Origin: an uncultured Desulfovibrionaceae bacterium
GTDB lineage: Bacteria > Desulfobacterota > Desulfovibrionia > Desulfovibrionales > Desulfovibrionaceae
Reading direction: 5' to 3'
NCBI GenBank assembly: GCA_944324045.1
Contig: CALUUT010000108.1
Span: 1 to 54,898 of the forward strand
Length of the DNA stretch: 54,898 nt
Shown here: piece after piece, positions 9,013 through 17,741 of the stretch
How positions within the stretch are numbered: the first letter of the stretch is position 1
Layout of the letters: each line of letters begins with the position of its first letter
Notes under the pieces: model-generated
Told to the model about the DNA's origin: nothing
Seen by the model: the letters and a program-made list of their open reading frames with translations, nothing else
The model's database searches: none
Made by a program: the position numbers and the translations under genes

Positions 9013-9549
9013 ATGTCACCTTCCGGATGCCGGGCCATCCATGTCCGGTCTTGATGTTTTCCCCGGAATGGGAATTTTTTTCCTGTTCGGGCGGAATATT
9101 GCAGAAGGACAGCCCTTACGCAAAATAGCGGGACAAAGAAAACGGCGGCTTTGACTCGTCGCCCCGGATGAACTTTTCCCGGATAAAATTTTTTGAAGGT
9201 TCCGTCGTCCTCTGCCGTTATTCAAAATTTTTTTATCATTATATCGTCTGAAACCTGATATGTCGAGAGGCGTCAAACGCGCTTTCACATTCCCGCGCAT
9301 CCGGAAAAGGCATGGCCTTGAGGCGTTTTGAATGCGCAGGGGGCGTTTGCCGGTCGGCGTGCGGGCTTATTGATGCCGCACGCTTTCTTGGATGGCATGA
9401 AACCCCGACATGTTTTTGGGGCGCGGAAAATGCGCTGCGCGTGTTTGGAGAGCGCTTCTTGAGTTTGCGCCTTTTTGCAGGTATTCTGCGCTGGAAGCGT
9501 CTGCTGCGTTGCGCTGTTTAAAAATGCATGGAGGAATCCGGAGGAAACT
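9013..9549. other. Intergenic stretch between divergent genes
   Basis: About 540 bases between the minus-strand YkgJ-like gene and the plus-strand Trm112-like gene. It must hold promoters for both directions, but no convincing sigma-70 pair or operator stands out. A plus-strand frame at 9312-9521 lacks a good start context and known motifs. Confidence 0.4.
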
Positions 9550-9783
9550 ATGGCCCTGAATCAGGAATTGCTTTCCATTCTTGCTTGTCCGCGTTGCCGG
9601 GGAGATCTGGCTCTCCTTCCTGAGGGCCTTGGGCCCGGCGTTGACGGCGGAGTGGAGGGATGCGAAGGCTTGTATTGTCCGGCGTGCGACGTGGTGTATC
9701 CTGTGGTTGAGGACATACCTGTCATGCTGATTGAAGAAGCCTTGCCCAAAGAAAAGTGGGATGAAACAAGAAAACAGGCGTAG
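9550..9783 (+). CDS. Trm112-like small zinc-ribbon protein
   Basis: A 77-residue protein of the Trm112/YcaR type. In bacteria these are small zinc-binding proteins, often near cell-envelope or tRNA-modification genes. Two CxxC pairs form the ribbon: LACPRCRGDL near residue 13 and YCPACDVVYPV near residue 43, followed by the family's VVEDIPVMLIEEA ending. A strong GGAGGAAACT Shine-Dalgarno precedes the ATG. The next gene starts four bases after this stop, and the dihydrouridine synthase follows with overlap, so the three form one operon. Its partner protein cannot be told from the sequence. Confidence 0.88.
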   Translation: MALNQELLSILACPRCRGDLALLPEGLGPGVDGGVEGCEGLYCPACDVVYPVVEDIPVMLIEEALPKEKWDETRKQA

Positions 9784-9787
9784 AAAC

Positions 9788-10363
9788 ATGAGGATTGTGT
9801 TTGCTTCGGACATTCATGGCAATGCGGCCTGCGCCCGCTTGCTGAGCGAACGTGTTTTCGAACACGAGGCCAGCATGCTGGCTCTTTTGGGAGATTACAT
9901 GTACCATGGTCCGCGCAATCCTTTGCCGCCAGAATATGACCCGGCTGGAGTCGCAACCATTCTAAACAGGCTCAAGCATGTGATTGTCGCTGTTCGCGGC
10001 AACTGCGACAGCGAAGTCGATCAGATGCTGTGCGAGTTTCCCATATTGTCTGAAACCGCGGTCATCGCGTTGCCTGGGGCGGAGCAAAGCGCCTTGCGCC
10101 GCATTGTTCTGGCGCACGGGCATCGCCATGGCCCTGATTCGGCCTGTCCGGCCATGCCGCCATTAGCGCCCGGCGATATTCTGGCGCGCGGGCATACGCA
10201 TATTCCTCAGGCTGAAATGCGCAATGGCCTGCATTGCTGGAATCCCGGTTCGGCCGCATTGCCCAAAGGCGGCTGGCCGCCCTCTTATGGATTATACGCA
10301 GACGGCGTGTTCAGCGTGCGCGTTTTGGACAGCGGTCAGATACTCATGGAGAACAGTCTGTGA
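9788..10363 (+). CDS. yfcE: YfcE-type metallophosphoesterase
   Basis: A 191-residue calcineurin-like phosphodiesterase of the YfcE/MJ0936 group. Metal-binding motifs in order: DIHGN (about 8-12), LLGDYMYHGPRN (about 33-44), RGNCDSEVD (about 71-79), LAHGHRHG (about 112-119) and ARGHTHIP (about 134-141). E. coli YfcE hydrolyses phosphodiesters in vitro; its physiological substrate is unclear. The frame is open further upstream, but MRIVFASDIHGN is the family start, four bases after the Trm112-like stop. The stop overlaps the next gene's GTG (GTGA), so the genes are translationally coupled. Confidence 0.92.
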   Translation: MRIVFASDIHGNAACARLLSERVFEHEASMLALLGDYMYHGPRNPLPPEYDPAGVATILNRLKHVIVAVRGNCDSEVDQMLCEFPILSETAVIALPGAEQSALRRIVLAHGHRHGPDSACPAMPPLAPGDILARGHTHIPQAEMRNGLHCWNPGSAALPKGGWPPSYGLYADGVFSVRVLDSGQILMENSL

Positions 10364-11520
10364 ACAGGGCCGCAGGGCCGGTTTCAGGCGCAGGCGGCGC
10401 TTCGGCCTCGTTTTATGAAGGCGGAGATACGCTGAACAGGCCGGCGCTTGCGGCGTTTCTTTCACGGCCGTTGACTATTGGAAAAGCGAGCATTAACGGC
10501 CGCTTGTGCCTTGCGCCCATGGCCGGCCTGGGGCATGTGGCGTTCCGGGAAGTCATGGCCGGATACGGCGGCCATGGGCTTTTGTTTACCGGAATGATGA
10601 ACGCCAGAGCCCTGCCTACGGAAAACCCCCGCACATCATCGGTTTTTCGCTGGCGGGAAGCTGAATTGCCCTATCTTGTGGCCCAGATTTTTGGAAACGA
10701 GCCGGAAGTCATGGCGGCTGCGGCCCGGCGTATTGAGGACGCCGGTTTTTTCGGCGTGGATATCAATATGGGCTGTTCGGTTTCCGCAATTATGAAGCGC
10801 GGGTGCGGCGCGGCTTTGCTGCGTGAGCCAGAACGCGCTCTTGCCGTTGTCCGGGCTGTGCGCAAGGCCGTCAGGTTCCCGCTTTTCATTAAATTTCGTT
10901 CCGGATTCAGCGCGGATTCCGGTCCGGCGGTGGAATTCGCCCGGCGTTTTGAGGAAGAAGGCGCGGATGCCTTGACCTTTCATCCACGCATTGCGCCTGA
11001 CCGGCGTACCCAGCGGCCCCGGCTTGAACATCTTAGACTGGTGAAAGAATGCGTCTCCATTCCGGTTTTCGGCAATGGCGATGTGTTTACTCCCGCTGAC
11101 TGCGCGCGCATGCTTGAGCTGACCGGATGCGACGGCGTGGCTGTAGGCCGCATGGCTGTGGCGCGCCCGTGGCTGTGCGCGGCCTGGGCCGGGAACGGAC
11201 ATGCCTGCTTTATGGACGACGAGCCGACGGTCCATCCGGAATTGTGGCGGGAAGCGCCTTTGCGGCTCATGGATGCAGTGGCGCGGCATTTTGACCCGGC
11301 ATTGCCCGTGCAGGGCAATGCAACGCGCGGGCTTGCTTGCGTCAGAAAATTTCTGCTCTATTTCGCGGCGAATTTTACCTGGGGCAGTGCGCTTTTGTCG
11401 CGTTGGCTCAAAAAGAAGAGCATTGCAGAGATCAGGGATGCGGTGCAACGGGATTTGGAGATGCTTCCGGAATATCCCCAGGTGGCCGCACGTCCGAACA
11501 TGCTCATGTTCATGCAATAG
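10360..11520 (+). CDS. tRNA-dihydrouridine synthase family protein
   Basis: Flavoenzyme of the Dus family that reduces uridines in tRNA D-loops. From the GTG at 10360 it has 386 residues. The FMN barrel begins with RLCLAPMAGLGHVAFRE (about 46-62). The active-site loop is DINMGCSVSAIMKRGCG, where the Cys of GCS matches the catalytic cysteine; many homologues have GCP. IKFRSGF, FHPR and GNGDVFTPADC follow as FMN-binding segments. The GTG overlaps the yfcE stop and has GGAG upstream. An N-terminal extension of about 40 residues rich in Gly/Ala is unusual, and an inner start is possible. Which Dus subfamily this is cannot be decided by eye. Confidence 0.88.
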   Translation: MNRAAGPVSGAGGASASFYEGGDTLNRPALAAFLSRPLTIGKASINGRLCLAPMAGLGHVAFREVMAGYGGHGLLFTGMMNARALPTENPRTSSVFRWREAELPYLVAQIFGNEPEVMAAAARRIEDAGFFGVDINMGCSVSAIMKRGCGAALLREPERALAVVRAVRKAVRFPLFIKFRSGFSADSGPAVEFARRFEEEGADALTFHPRIAPDRRTQRPRLEHLRLVKECVSIPVFGNGDVFTPADCARMLELTGCDGVAVGRMAVARPWLCAAWAGNGHACFMDDEPTVHPELWREAPLRLMDAVARHFDPALPVQGNATRGLACVRKFLLYFAANFTWGSALLSRWLKKKSIAEIRDAVQRDLEMLPEYPQVAARPNMLMFMQ

Positions 11521-11553
11521 GGCCGCCGGTATTTTAGGCGGTCAGGCCATGGG

Positions 11554-12522
11554 TCAGCGTTTTTCTTTTTCGTGCAGAGCCTGCAGTGTCTGAAGGACGG
11601 AAACCGGGATGCGCAGACCGCCTTTGCCGCGTCCGAGGCGGCGGCCTGAACGGTTGCCGCCGTGGAAATCAGAGCCGCCGGATAAGGCCAGGCCAAGCCG
11701 TGCGCCCATATCCACGCAACACCGGATATCGGAAAGGGAATGTTCGCCGTGATACGCCTCAATCGCCTGGAGCCCATGTTTTTTAAGCTCCGCGGCCTGC
11801 TGCTCGAGCCAGAAAAGGGGAGCGCCGATAAGCATCGGATGGGCCAGCACGGTTACAGCGCCGGCCGCGCGTAAAAGCTGCACGGCCCTTTCAGGCGTGG
11901 GGAGCAAACGGGGAACATACGCCGCTTTGTTCTTTGCCAGAAATTTTTCAAAGGCTTCTTCTTTGGAGCGCACATAGCCCCGTGCGACAAGGGCCGCGGC
12001 AATATGCGGCCTTCCTGCGGATTCGCCGTTTGCGAATGCTTCCACATCTTCTTTGCTCAGAGGCAATCCCAGCTCTTCAAGGCGATCCAGGATGGCTTTG
12101 TTGCGCCCGTCGCGTTGGTCGCGCAAGCGGCGCAGTTCCGTTTCCAGAAGCGGGCAGTCCAACGGCGTCCATAATCCGACGATATGCATTTCTCCATACG
12201 GGGTTATGGAGCTGAGTTCACAGCCTGGGATGACGGTCACGCCGCATGTTTTTCCGGCCTCAAGCGCTTCCCGTACCCCGGAAGTGGTATCATGGTCCGT
12301 GATTGCGACGGCGCAAAGGCCGGATTGCGCAGCCAGCTCCACAAGCTCGCGCGGGGTATTGGTTCCATCAGAGGCCGTAGTATGAACGTGCAGATCCACA
12401 AAGCCGGAATTGGGCGCAGAGAGCTCCCGGATTCTTGGGGCTGAAGCGGAAACCGCATGCAGCGCGGATTTTCCGTCAATACGCGGTTCGGCGTGGAGAG
12501 TTATGCGTTTTGGGCGCGGCAC
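11554..12522 (-). CDS. PHP-domain phosphoesterase (RNase AM / YciV-like)
   Basis: A 322-residue PHP-family metallohydrolase. Metal-binding motifs are DLHVHTTASDGT (about residue 43), AITDHDTTSG (about 73-82), GCELSS (about 99-104) and a late SGGSDFHGG. This is the pattern of YciV/RNase AM, which trims 5' ends of RNA and degrades 3',5'-bisphosphonucleotides. The chosen start is a GTG overlapping the end of cheV by 22 bases. The first 40 residues precede the conserved domain, so a later start is possible. It converges on the Dus gene with only 33 bases between the stops. Confidence 0.87.
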   Translation of the reverse strand: MPRPKRITLHAEPRIDGKSALHAVSASAPRIRELSAPNSGFVDLHVHTTASDGTNTPRELVELAAQSGLCAVAITDHDTTSGVREALEAGKTCGVTVIPGCELSSITPYGEMHIVGLWTPLDCPLLETELRRLRDQRDGRNKAILDRLEELGLPLSKEDVEAFANGESAGRPHIAAALVARGYVRSKEEAFEKFLAKNKAAYVPRLLPTPERAVQLLRAAGAVTVLAHPMLIGAPLFWLEQQAAELKKHGLQAIEAYHGEHSLSDIRCCVDMGARLGLALSGGSDFHGGNRSGRRLGRGKGGLRIPVSVLQTLQALHEKEKR

Positions 12523-13457
12523 GTGTCTATAAGTTCCAGCATTTTTTGGCTGATGTTGTATAAATCAGGTTTGGCGAATTGGGCGTCCGCGCCGACAGAG
12601 TCCCCTTTATGGGCAAGCCGCTCTGAAATAAGCGAGGAGAACAGGGCTACGGGAATTTTTTTGAGCACGGGGTCTTCCTTGATGTTGCGGCACAGGCTCA
12701 ACCCGTCCATGCGCGGCATCTCGATATCGGTGATCACGCCGTCCACGTAGGACTGAACGGGGTTTCCCGTTTCTTCCGCCTTGGCTTTGATTTTGAGCAA
12801 AAGATTCCAGGCTTCCTGGCCGTTTGGAACCTGAATGAGCTTAAATTGCTTGTGCTCCGCAAGCAGGGAATGGACCAGAGTCCGGATGCTGCCGGAATCG
12901 TCGGCATGAAGTATGGTGTATGTTTCTCCAGTGGGTCGCTCGCTGTCAAGTTTTCCATCCAGAGTGATTGCAAGGTTTTGGTTCATGTCCGCAACGATTT
13001 TTTCCATATCCAGAAGGAAAACGACCCGTCCCTCGATATGCACAACGCCTGTTACGGAATTGTGGCTCACCGTCTGCACAAACTGTCCGGGCGCTTCAAC
13101 GGCCTGCCAGCTCATTCTGTGAATGCGATTGACGCCGGACACCTTAAAGGCTGTGATCATGGTGTTGAATTCCGTGACGATGATCTTTGGCTCTTCTTTT
13201 TCGGCCGCCGCCTTTTTGTTGAGATAGACCGCAAGATCAATGAGCGGAACGATTTTGCCGTCCCTGTGGCGAAACGCGCCCATAACCGAAGGATGGGCCA
13301 TATGCGGCATGGCCGTTACAGGCTGCATCCGTATAATTTCCACAACCTTGGCCACATTGACGCCGTAATGTCCGCGATAGTCGTCCTCGTCAATATAAAA
13401 TTCCACAATTTCAACTTCATTTGTGCCGGCTTCCAGCAGAATACGTGTTTGCGACAT
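12501..13457 (-). CDS. cheV: Chemotaxis coupling protein CheV
   Basis: Couples chemoreceptors to CheA and is tuned by phosphorylation. 318 residues from the start chosen here: a CheW-like domain (about 10-165; EFYIDEDDYRGHYGVNVAKV, GKIVPLIDL, VVHIEGRVVFLLDME) and a receiver domain (about 185-310) with ADDSGSIR, the phospho-acceptor Asp in GVITDIEMPRMDG, and a late FAKP. The frame is open further upstream to 13655, but the ATG at 13457 has AAGGT eight bases before it and gives the normal CheV length. Its presence beside a decayed flagellin gene elsewhere in the window leaves open whether the cell still swims. Confidence 0.94.
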   Translation of the reverse strand: MSQTRILLEAGTNEVEIVEFYIDEDDYRGHYGVNVAKVVEIIRMQPVTAMPHMAHPSVMGAFRHRDGKIVPLIDLAVYLNKKAAAEKEEPKIIVTEFNTMITAFKVSGVNRIHRMSWQAVEAPGQFVQTVSHNSVTGVVHIEGRVVFLLDMEKIVADMNQNLAITLDGKLDSERPTGETYTILHADDSGSIRTLVHSLLAEHKQFKLIQVPNGQEAWNLLLKIKAKAEETGNPVQSYVDGVITDIEMPRMDGLSLCRNIKEDPVLKKIPVALFSSLISERLAHKGDSVGADAQFAKPDLYNISQKMLELIDTCRAQNA

Positions 13458-13619
13458 GGACGTTACCTTGTTTTTTTCTGAAACGGCCGCCATGCCCGGC
13501 AGCCGACCGAATGTCGTCAGCATATCATAAAAGAGAACAATGGGCAAAGCCCTAGCGCCGCTCCTGTCAAGGAGATTGGGAAAGCGTGACCGCGCAAGAA
13601 GGCGAGAGGCGTCTTGGTG

Positions 13620-13648
13620 TTGACATGATGGCGTTTGACGGGTAAGAG
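13620..13648 (+). promoter_or_regulatory. Probable sigma-70 promoter of the cbiK operon
   Basis: TTGACA (13620-13625), a 17-base spacer, then TAAGAG (13643-13648). Transcription would begin near 13655, just where the 5' side of the cobalamin riboswitch starts, which supports the call. Confidence 0.6.
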
Positions 13649-13649
13649 C

Positions 13650-13890
13650 CGACAATGCAGGTGCGCAATCCGTGAACAGAAAATTCGGACTGCGCTGTAA
13701 GAGGGAATCTCGTGAAAATCGGGAGCGGGCCCGCCGCCGTAAGGTTCATCTGTTGTTTTTCCCTTTGCGCGCCACTGAATGCTTCCTGAAAATCCGTCGG
13801 CCATTTGCCGACAGCGCGACGGTTTGCCGGGAACTGTTTGGGAAGGCCGGAAAAACGGAACCAAGTCGGAAGACCTGCCTGCCGGAGTTG
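13650..13890 (+). ncRNA. Cobalamin riboswitch
   Basis: Adenosylcobalamin-sensing leader. In order: GCAGGTGCG near the 5' end; the conserved core AAGAGGGAATCTCGTGAAAA (13699-13718) and GAGCGGGCCCGCCGCCGTAA (13723-13742); and the B12 box GGAAGACCTGCCTGCC near 13868-13883, whose ACCTGC can pair with the 5' GCAGGT. A terminator (13973-14011) just before the cbiK ribosome-binding site is the likely expression platform. Order, spacing and core sequence match the class well. Confidence 0.92.
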
Positions 13891-13972
13891 CGCGCATAGG
13901 GCGCGGGGCTTCGTTATCATTCTGTCGGGATACGGGTTATTTCCGGCGGCTTTTTTTGAAGGGCTGAAAACG

Positions 13973-14011
13973 GGGGCCTTTCCGCTTTGTTGCGGAAAGG
14001 CCCCTTTTTTT
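13973..14011 (+). terminator. Riboswitch-controlled terminator before cbiK
   Basis: Perfect 13-base arms GGGGCCTTTCCGC / GCGGAAAGGCCCC around a 6-base loop, followed by seven T. The cbiK Shine-Dalgarno (AGGAGG) starts two bases after the T-run. Binding of cobalamin upstream would be expected to favour this hairpin and stop transcription. Confidence 0.88.
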
Positions 14012-14023
14012 CAGGAGGTCTTT

Positions 14024-14893
14024 ATGTATCGGCGTTGTGTTTTTCTGGCGGCGTTTGCTTTGCTGTTGGCATGTACTTCGGCTATGGCGAAATCGGACAA
14101 AAATATGGAGACAGGAATTGTGATTGCGGCATTCGGGACAACAGTTCCGGAAGCGCGTAAAGATTATGAAATTATCGATAAGGCTGTGAAATCCCGATAT
14201 CCCGGCATTCCGGTGGAATGGGGATACACGGCAAAGCAGGTGCGTCAAACGGTGCGCGAAACACAGAATATGGATGTGCTTTCCGTGGAGCAGGCTTTGG
14301 CGCGTATGTCGGAACAGGGAATCAAGCGCGTCGCGGTGCTCACGCTTCTCATGATTCCAGGAGAGGAATACCGCGACGTTACGCGGATATGCGCCGCCAT
14401 GACTGGTCTGCCCAAGGGACTTGAGGCGGTTGCGGCAAGCGCTCCGCTTGTGTGCGGCGCGGCCGAGGCAAAAGAGCTTGCCAAAGCCCTGACAAAGGAA
14501 TTCGGTTCCGAAAAAGGCGGCGTCCTTTTTGTGGGTCACGGCTCGCCCCACAGCAGCGGCAGTCTCGCGTATGCGGCGCTGGCGCATTATCTTGCGGATA
14601 TCGATGAACGGTTTCAGATTGGGGTCATTGAGGGCGAGCCTGGTACTGATGCGGCGTTTGCAGCCTTTAAGAAGCAAAAGCAGAAAAGCGTGATTCTGGT
14701 GCCGTTTCTTATTGTGGCCGGCGATCATGCCCGCAATGATATTGCCGGCGCCGCGTCTGATTCTCTGGCTTCGCGTTTGAAAGCTGAAGGCATGGTGGTG
14801 GATGTGAAGCTTCAGGGGTTGCCCAGAATGCCGGATGTGACCGCAATGTGGCTTGAGCGGCTGGATGCGGCGATACAGGATTTGAACGATTAA
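14024..14893 (+). CDS. cbiK: Exported sirohydrochlorin cobaltochelatase CbiK
   Basis: Inserts cobalt into sirohydrochlorin in the early-cobalt corrin pathway. 289 residues with a clear signal peptide (hydrophobic 6-17, cleavage probably after AMA at 22), so the mature enzyme is likely periplasmic, as known for one of the two Desulfovibrio vulgaris CbiK proteins. Metal ligands match the family: His172 in FVGHGSPH, Glu203 in IGVIEGEPG, His235 in VAGDHARND. The start has AGGAGG five bases before the ATG, directly after the riboswitch terminator. Its stop overlaps the permease start (TAATG). A periplasmic chelatase in a transport operon raises the question of whether it supplies cobalt, heme-like tetrapyrrole or metal to the transporter. 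Confidence 0.93.
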   Translation: MYRRCVFLAAFALLLACTSAMAKSDKNMETGIVIAAFGTTVPEARKDYEIIDKAVKSRYPGIPVEWGYTAKQVRQTVRETQNMDVLSVEQALARMSEQGIKRVAVLTLLMIPGEEYRDVTRICAAMTGLPKGLEAVAASAPLVCGAAEAKELAKALTKEFGSEKGGVLFVGHGSPHSSGSLAYAALAHYLADIDERFQIGVIEGEPGTDAAFAAFKKQKQKSVILVPFLIVAGDHARNDIAGAASDSLASRLKAEGMVVDVKLQGLPRMPDVTAMWLERLDAAIQDLND

Positions 14894-15942
14894 TGAAGAA
14901 AGGGGCTTCCCGCTTTTTTTTCCGGATGCTTATCGCGGGATTCGGGGCCGCATGCGTTTCTGTCTTGGCCGCATGCGCAATAGGCCCCGCGCCGCTTTCT
15001 TTAAAGGAAGCGGCGCGCGCCCTGGCTGAATTTCTGGGCGTCGCGCATATGGAGATAGACCGGACGGCGCTTATTGTAGTGGGAGAGATGCGTTTGCCAA
15101 GAGCGCTTCTGGCTTTTTTTTGCGGCGCGGGCCTGAGTATGGCCGGAGTTGTGTTTCAGGGACTGTTGCAGAACCCGCTTGCCGACCCGTTCACGTTGGG
15201 CGTGTCCGGCGGCGCCGCATTCGGCGCCTCGCTGGCCTTGACTCTGGGATTGCCGTCGTATCTGACGATAGGCGGGGTTTCCGTGGGCGTTCTGTCCTTG
15301 TGCGCGCTTGCGGGCGCGTTGCTTTCCCTTGTGGTCGTGCTTTTTCTGGGAAGAACGGGCGGCGGCTGGCGCAGAGAAACCCTCGTGCTTGCCGGCATCG
15401 TGGTTTCAAGTTTTTTATCAGCCCTTATTTCATTGGTAAAGTCCCTGAATGAGGAATCCGTGGCCGGCATTGTGTTTTGGATCATGGGGAGTTTTCAGGG
15501 GCGCGGCTGGGAGGAGTTTTGGCTATTTTTCCCTTGGTGGGTCGTGGGGGCCGCGGTCATGTTTGCGGCTTCCAGGGAATTGGACATTTTGCTCCTGGGC
15601 GATATCCAGGCTGGGCGGCTTGGCGTGCGCGTAACCCGCGTGAGGCTCGCGCTGCTTGCCGCCGCAAGTCTGATGACCGGCGCCTGTGTCGCCGTGACGG
15701 GGATTATCGGTTTTGTGGGCCTGATTGTTCCGCATTTTGTCCGTCTCATGCAGGGGACTGCTCATAGGCGGCTTTTGCCCATATCCGCCGTGTGTGGCGG
15801 CTTGCTTCTGCTCTGGGCCGATATTCTGGCTCGGATGATTCTTCCCGGCGGGGCCGAATTGCCTGTGGGCGTAATAACCGCCATGCTGGGCGGTCCTTTT
15901 TTTTGTCTGGCCCTGGGGCGGCGAAGCCGGATAGCGCCGTGA
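14893..15942 (+). CDS. FecCD/BtuC-type ABC transporter permease
   Basis: Inner-membrane permease for siderophores, heme or cobalamin, 349 residues with about ten hydrophobic helices. Family motifs: MRLPRALLAFFCGAGLSMAG (about 64-83), QNPLADPFTLG (about 95-105), and GFVGLIVPHFVRL (about 275-287), the coupling segment that contacts the ATPase. Start and stop overlap neighbours by 1-4 bases (TAATG with cbiK, GTGA with the ATPase). Because the operon sits behind a cobalamin riboswitch and contains cbiK and cobI, cobalamin or a corrin precursor is the most likely cargo. Iron-siderophore or heme transport cannot be excluded from sequence. Confidence 0.93.
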   Translation: MKKGASRFFFRMLIAGFGAACVSVLAACAIGPAPLSLKEAARALAEFLGVAHMEIDRTALIVVGEMRLPRALLAFFCGAGLSMAGVVFQGLLQNPLADPFTLGVSGGAAFGASLALTLGLPSYLTIGGVSVGVLSLCALAGALLSLVVVLFLGRTGGGWRRETLVLAGIVVSSFLSALISLVKSLNEESVAGIVFWIMGSFQGRGWEEFWLFFPWWVVGAAVMFAASRELDILLLGDIQAGRLGVRVTRVRLALLAAASLMTGACVAVTGIIGFVGLIVPHFVRLMQGTAHRRLLPISAVCGGLLLLWADILARMILPGGAELPVGVITAMLGGPFFCLALGRRSRIAP

Positions 15943-16745
15943 TTATGCTTGCATGCCAAAATCTTGAAGCCGGATACTCTGGAAAAAGCGTACTGCGGGA
16001 TATTCATCTTTCTGTGCGCGCGGGAGAAATGGCAGGTTTGCTTGGGCCAAACGGCAGCGGCAAGAGCACGCTTTTGCTTTGCCTGAGCGGGGCCTTGCAG
16101 CCGTTGCGCGGCAGCGTGAGCCTGGAGGGCGTTTTGCTTTCGCGCTTTGGCGCGAAAGAGCGCGCGCAAAAAATCGCCTGCGTGCCGCAACGTCCCGCAT
16201 ACATTCCGAATCTGACCGTGCGGGAGCTGGTATTTATGGGACGGTATCCCTACTTGTCCCCTTTTGCCGCGTATACGGACGAAGATGCGCGGATTGTGGA
16301 TAAGGCCATGCGCGAGACAAAAGTTCTGGAGTTTGCGCACAGATATCTCACAGAATTGTCGGGCGGCGAACTGCAAAGAGCGTTTCTGGCGTGCGCTTTC
16401 GCTCAGAGAACAGACGTGTTGCTTTTAGATGAGGCGACGGCCGGACTTGATCTTGCGCGAAGTGTGGAGCTGTTCACGCTGTTGCGCAAACGCGTGACGG
16501 CGGCGCAAGACAGCGGCAATGCTTCAGTGCGGCAATGCGTGGTGGCTGCTATCCATGATCTTAATCTGGCGGCCTTGTTCTGCGACAGGTTGATTTTTTT
16601 GAAACAGGGGCGGATTGTTGCGGACGGACCGACGCAGTCCGTGTTCACCCGGGATACTCTGGAAGATATCTATGAAACCGGGGTGACGGTCTTCAAACAT
16701 CCGGTTGCAGGTCGCCCACAGATGCTTCTCTCGCCAAAAGCATGA
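15939..16745 (+). CDS. ABC transporter ATP-binding protein (BtuD/FecE type)
   Basis: ATPase that powers the adjoining permease, 268 residues. Walker A is GPNGSGKST (about 36-44), the signature LSGGELQRA (about 140-148), Walker B VLLLDEATAG, and the switch His lies in AAIHDLN. The GTG start overlaps the permease stop and has GGAT seven bases upstream; an ATG six bases downstream (15945) is an alternative. The protein is probably cytoplasmic and membrane-associated. It is part of the riboswitch-controlled operon. Confidence 0.93.
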   Translation: MIMLACQNLEAGYSGKSVLRDIHLSVRAGEMAGLLGPNGSGKSTLLLCLSGALQPLRGSVSLEGVLLSRFGAKERAQKIACVPQRPAYIPNLTVRELVFMGRYPYLSPFAAYTDEDARIVDKAMRETKVLEFAHRYLTELSGGELQRAFLACAFAQRTDVLLLDEATAGLDLARSVELFTLLRKRVTAAQDSGNASVRQCVVAAIHDLNLAALFCDRLIFLKQGRIVADGPTQSVFTRDTLEDIYETGVTVFKHPVAGRPQMLLSPKA

Positions 16746-16805
16746 TTCCGGTTGCATGCATCACCTGAATGTTTTGGCGTATTTACTATATTTTGGAGCG
16801 TAGGC

Positions 16806-17741
16806 ATGAAAAAAGCAGCCGTCATCCTCGTTTGTTTTTTCGGGATTGCAAGGTCGATTGCCGGGCACGCGGCATGCTTTATCACAGACGACACAGGAAC
16901 GGAAATCCGCCTTGAGCGTCCGGTTGCGCGTGTGGCGACTTTGTATGGTGGTCTTTCGGATATTTTGGACAGCATTGGGGCCGGGTCCTGCCTGATAGCC
17001 CGAACCGACGGCGATACAGACGGTCAGCGCGGGCGACTTCCGGCCATAGGCACGCATATGCGCCCCAATCTGGAACTTGTGATAGCGTCTGGACCGGACC
17101 TTGTACTGCAATTGGAGACGGGCCGCGCGCAGGCTCTTGAGTCTGTGCGGTTGCTGCGAAAGCTTGGCGTTCCTGTTGCGGTGTTCAGGATACGCTCTTT
17201 TGCGGAGCTGTTTGCCGCCATGCGCCGGATTGGCGTTGCGACTGGGCGTTCTTCGGATGCGGAAAGAGCGATTGCCGCTATGCAGGCTCGGCTTGAAGCC
17301 GTTAAGAAACGGTTTCAGGGCAGGACCGGCGCGCGCCCTGTCGTTTTTTTTGAGGTTCGGTATCCTAATTTGCTTACAGCAGGCAAGGATTCCATGGTCA
17401 ATGAAATTATCGAAGCGGCCGGCGGACGCAATGCGGTCGCTTTGCCGGGCATGGTCAGCCGTATAGGCGAAGAAGAATTGCTGCGCCTTGATCCTGACGT
17501 GTATTTGGTGCAGCGGGGACCTATGAACAAAAATCCCCGTCCGCCCGCTTTGCGTCCCCTTTTCAGGGAATTGCGCGCGGTAAAGTTCAGGCGTGTTTTT
17601 GTTGTGAGCGAGCGCCGGTTTTCGCGGCCGGGGCCGCTGAGCGTTGATGCGGTTGAAGAACTTGCCCATAGTCTGGATGCCGTGGCCGGCGGACCGGACC
17701 GGCTTCATGGCAGAACACGGCAACAGGAAGGCAGACAGTGA
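16806..17741 (+). CDS. Periplasmic binding protein of the cobalamin/iron ABC transporter
   Basis: Type III (BtuF/FhuD-like) substrate-binding protein, 311 residues. It has a signal peptide (MKKAAVILVCFFGIARSIAG, cleavage probably after HAA near residue 23) and then DDTGTEIRLERPVARVATL, the usual start of the first lobe. A long helix links the lobes (about 155-180). NLLTAGKDSMVNEIIEAAGG and LDPDVYLVQRGP are typical second-lobe segments. The start has GGAG eight bases upstream; the frame extends upstream to 16752 without a good start. The stop overlaps the cobI GTG. There is no lipobox Cys, so it is probably soluble periplasmic. Confidence 0.9.
   Translation: MKKAAVILVCFFGIARSIAGHAACFITDDTGTEIRLERPVARVATLYGGLSDILDSIGAGSCLIARTDGDTDGQRGRLPAIGTHMRPNLELVIASGPDLVLQLETGRAQALESVRLLRKLGVPVAVFRIRSFAELFAAMRRIGVATGRSSDAERAIAAMQARLEAVKKRFQGRTGARPVVFFEVRYPNLLTAGKDSMVNEIIEAAGGRNAVALPGMVSRIGEEELLRLDPDVYLVQRGPMNKNPRPPALRPLFRELRAVKFRRVFVVSERRFSRPGPLSVDAVEELAHSLDAVAGGPDRLHGRTRQQEGRQ

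Noticed and set aside
9312..9521. 69-codon plus-strand frame before the Trm112-like gene
   Set aside because: No Shine-Dalgarno, no motif, and atypical Cys/Arg-rich composition.
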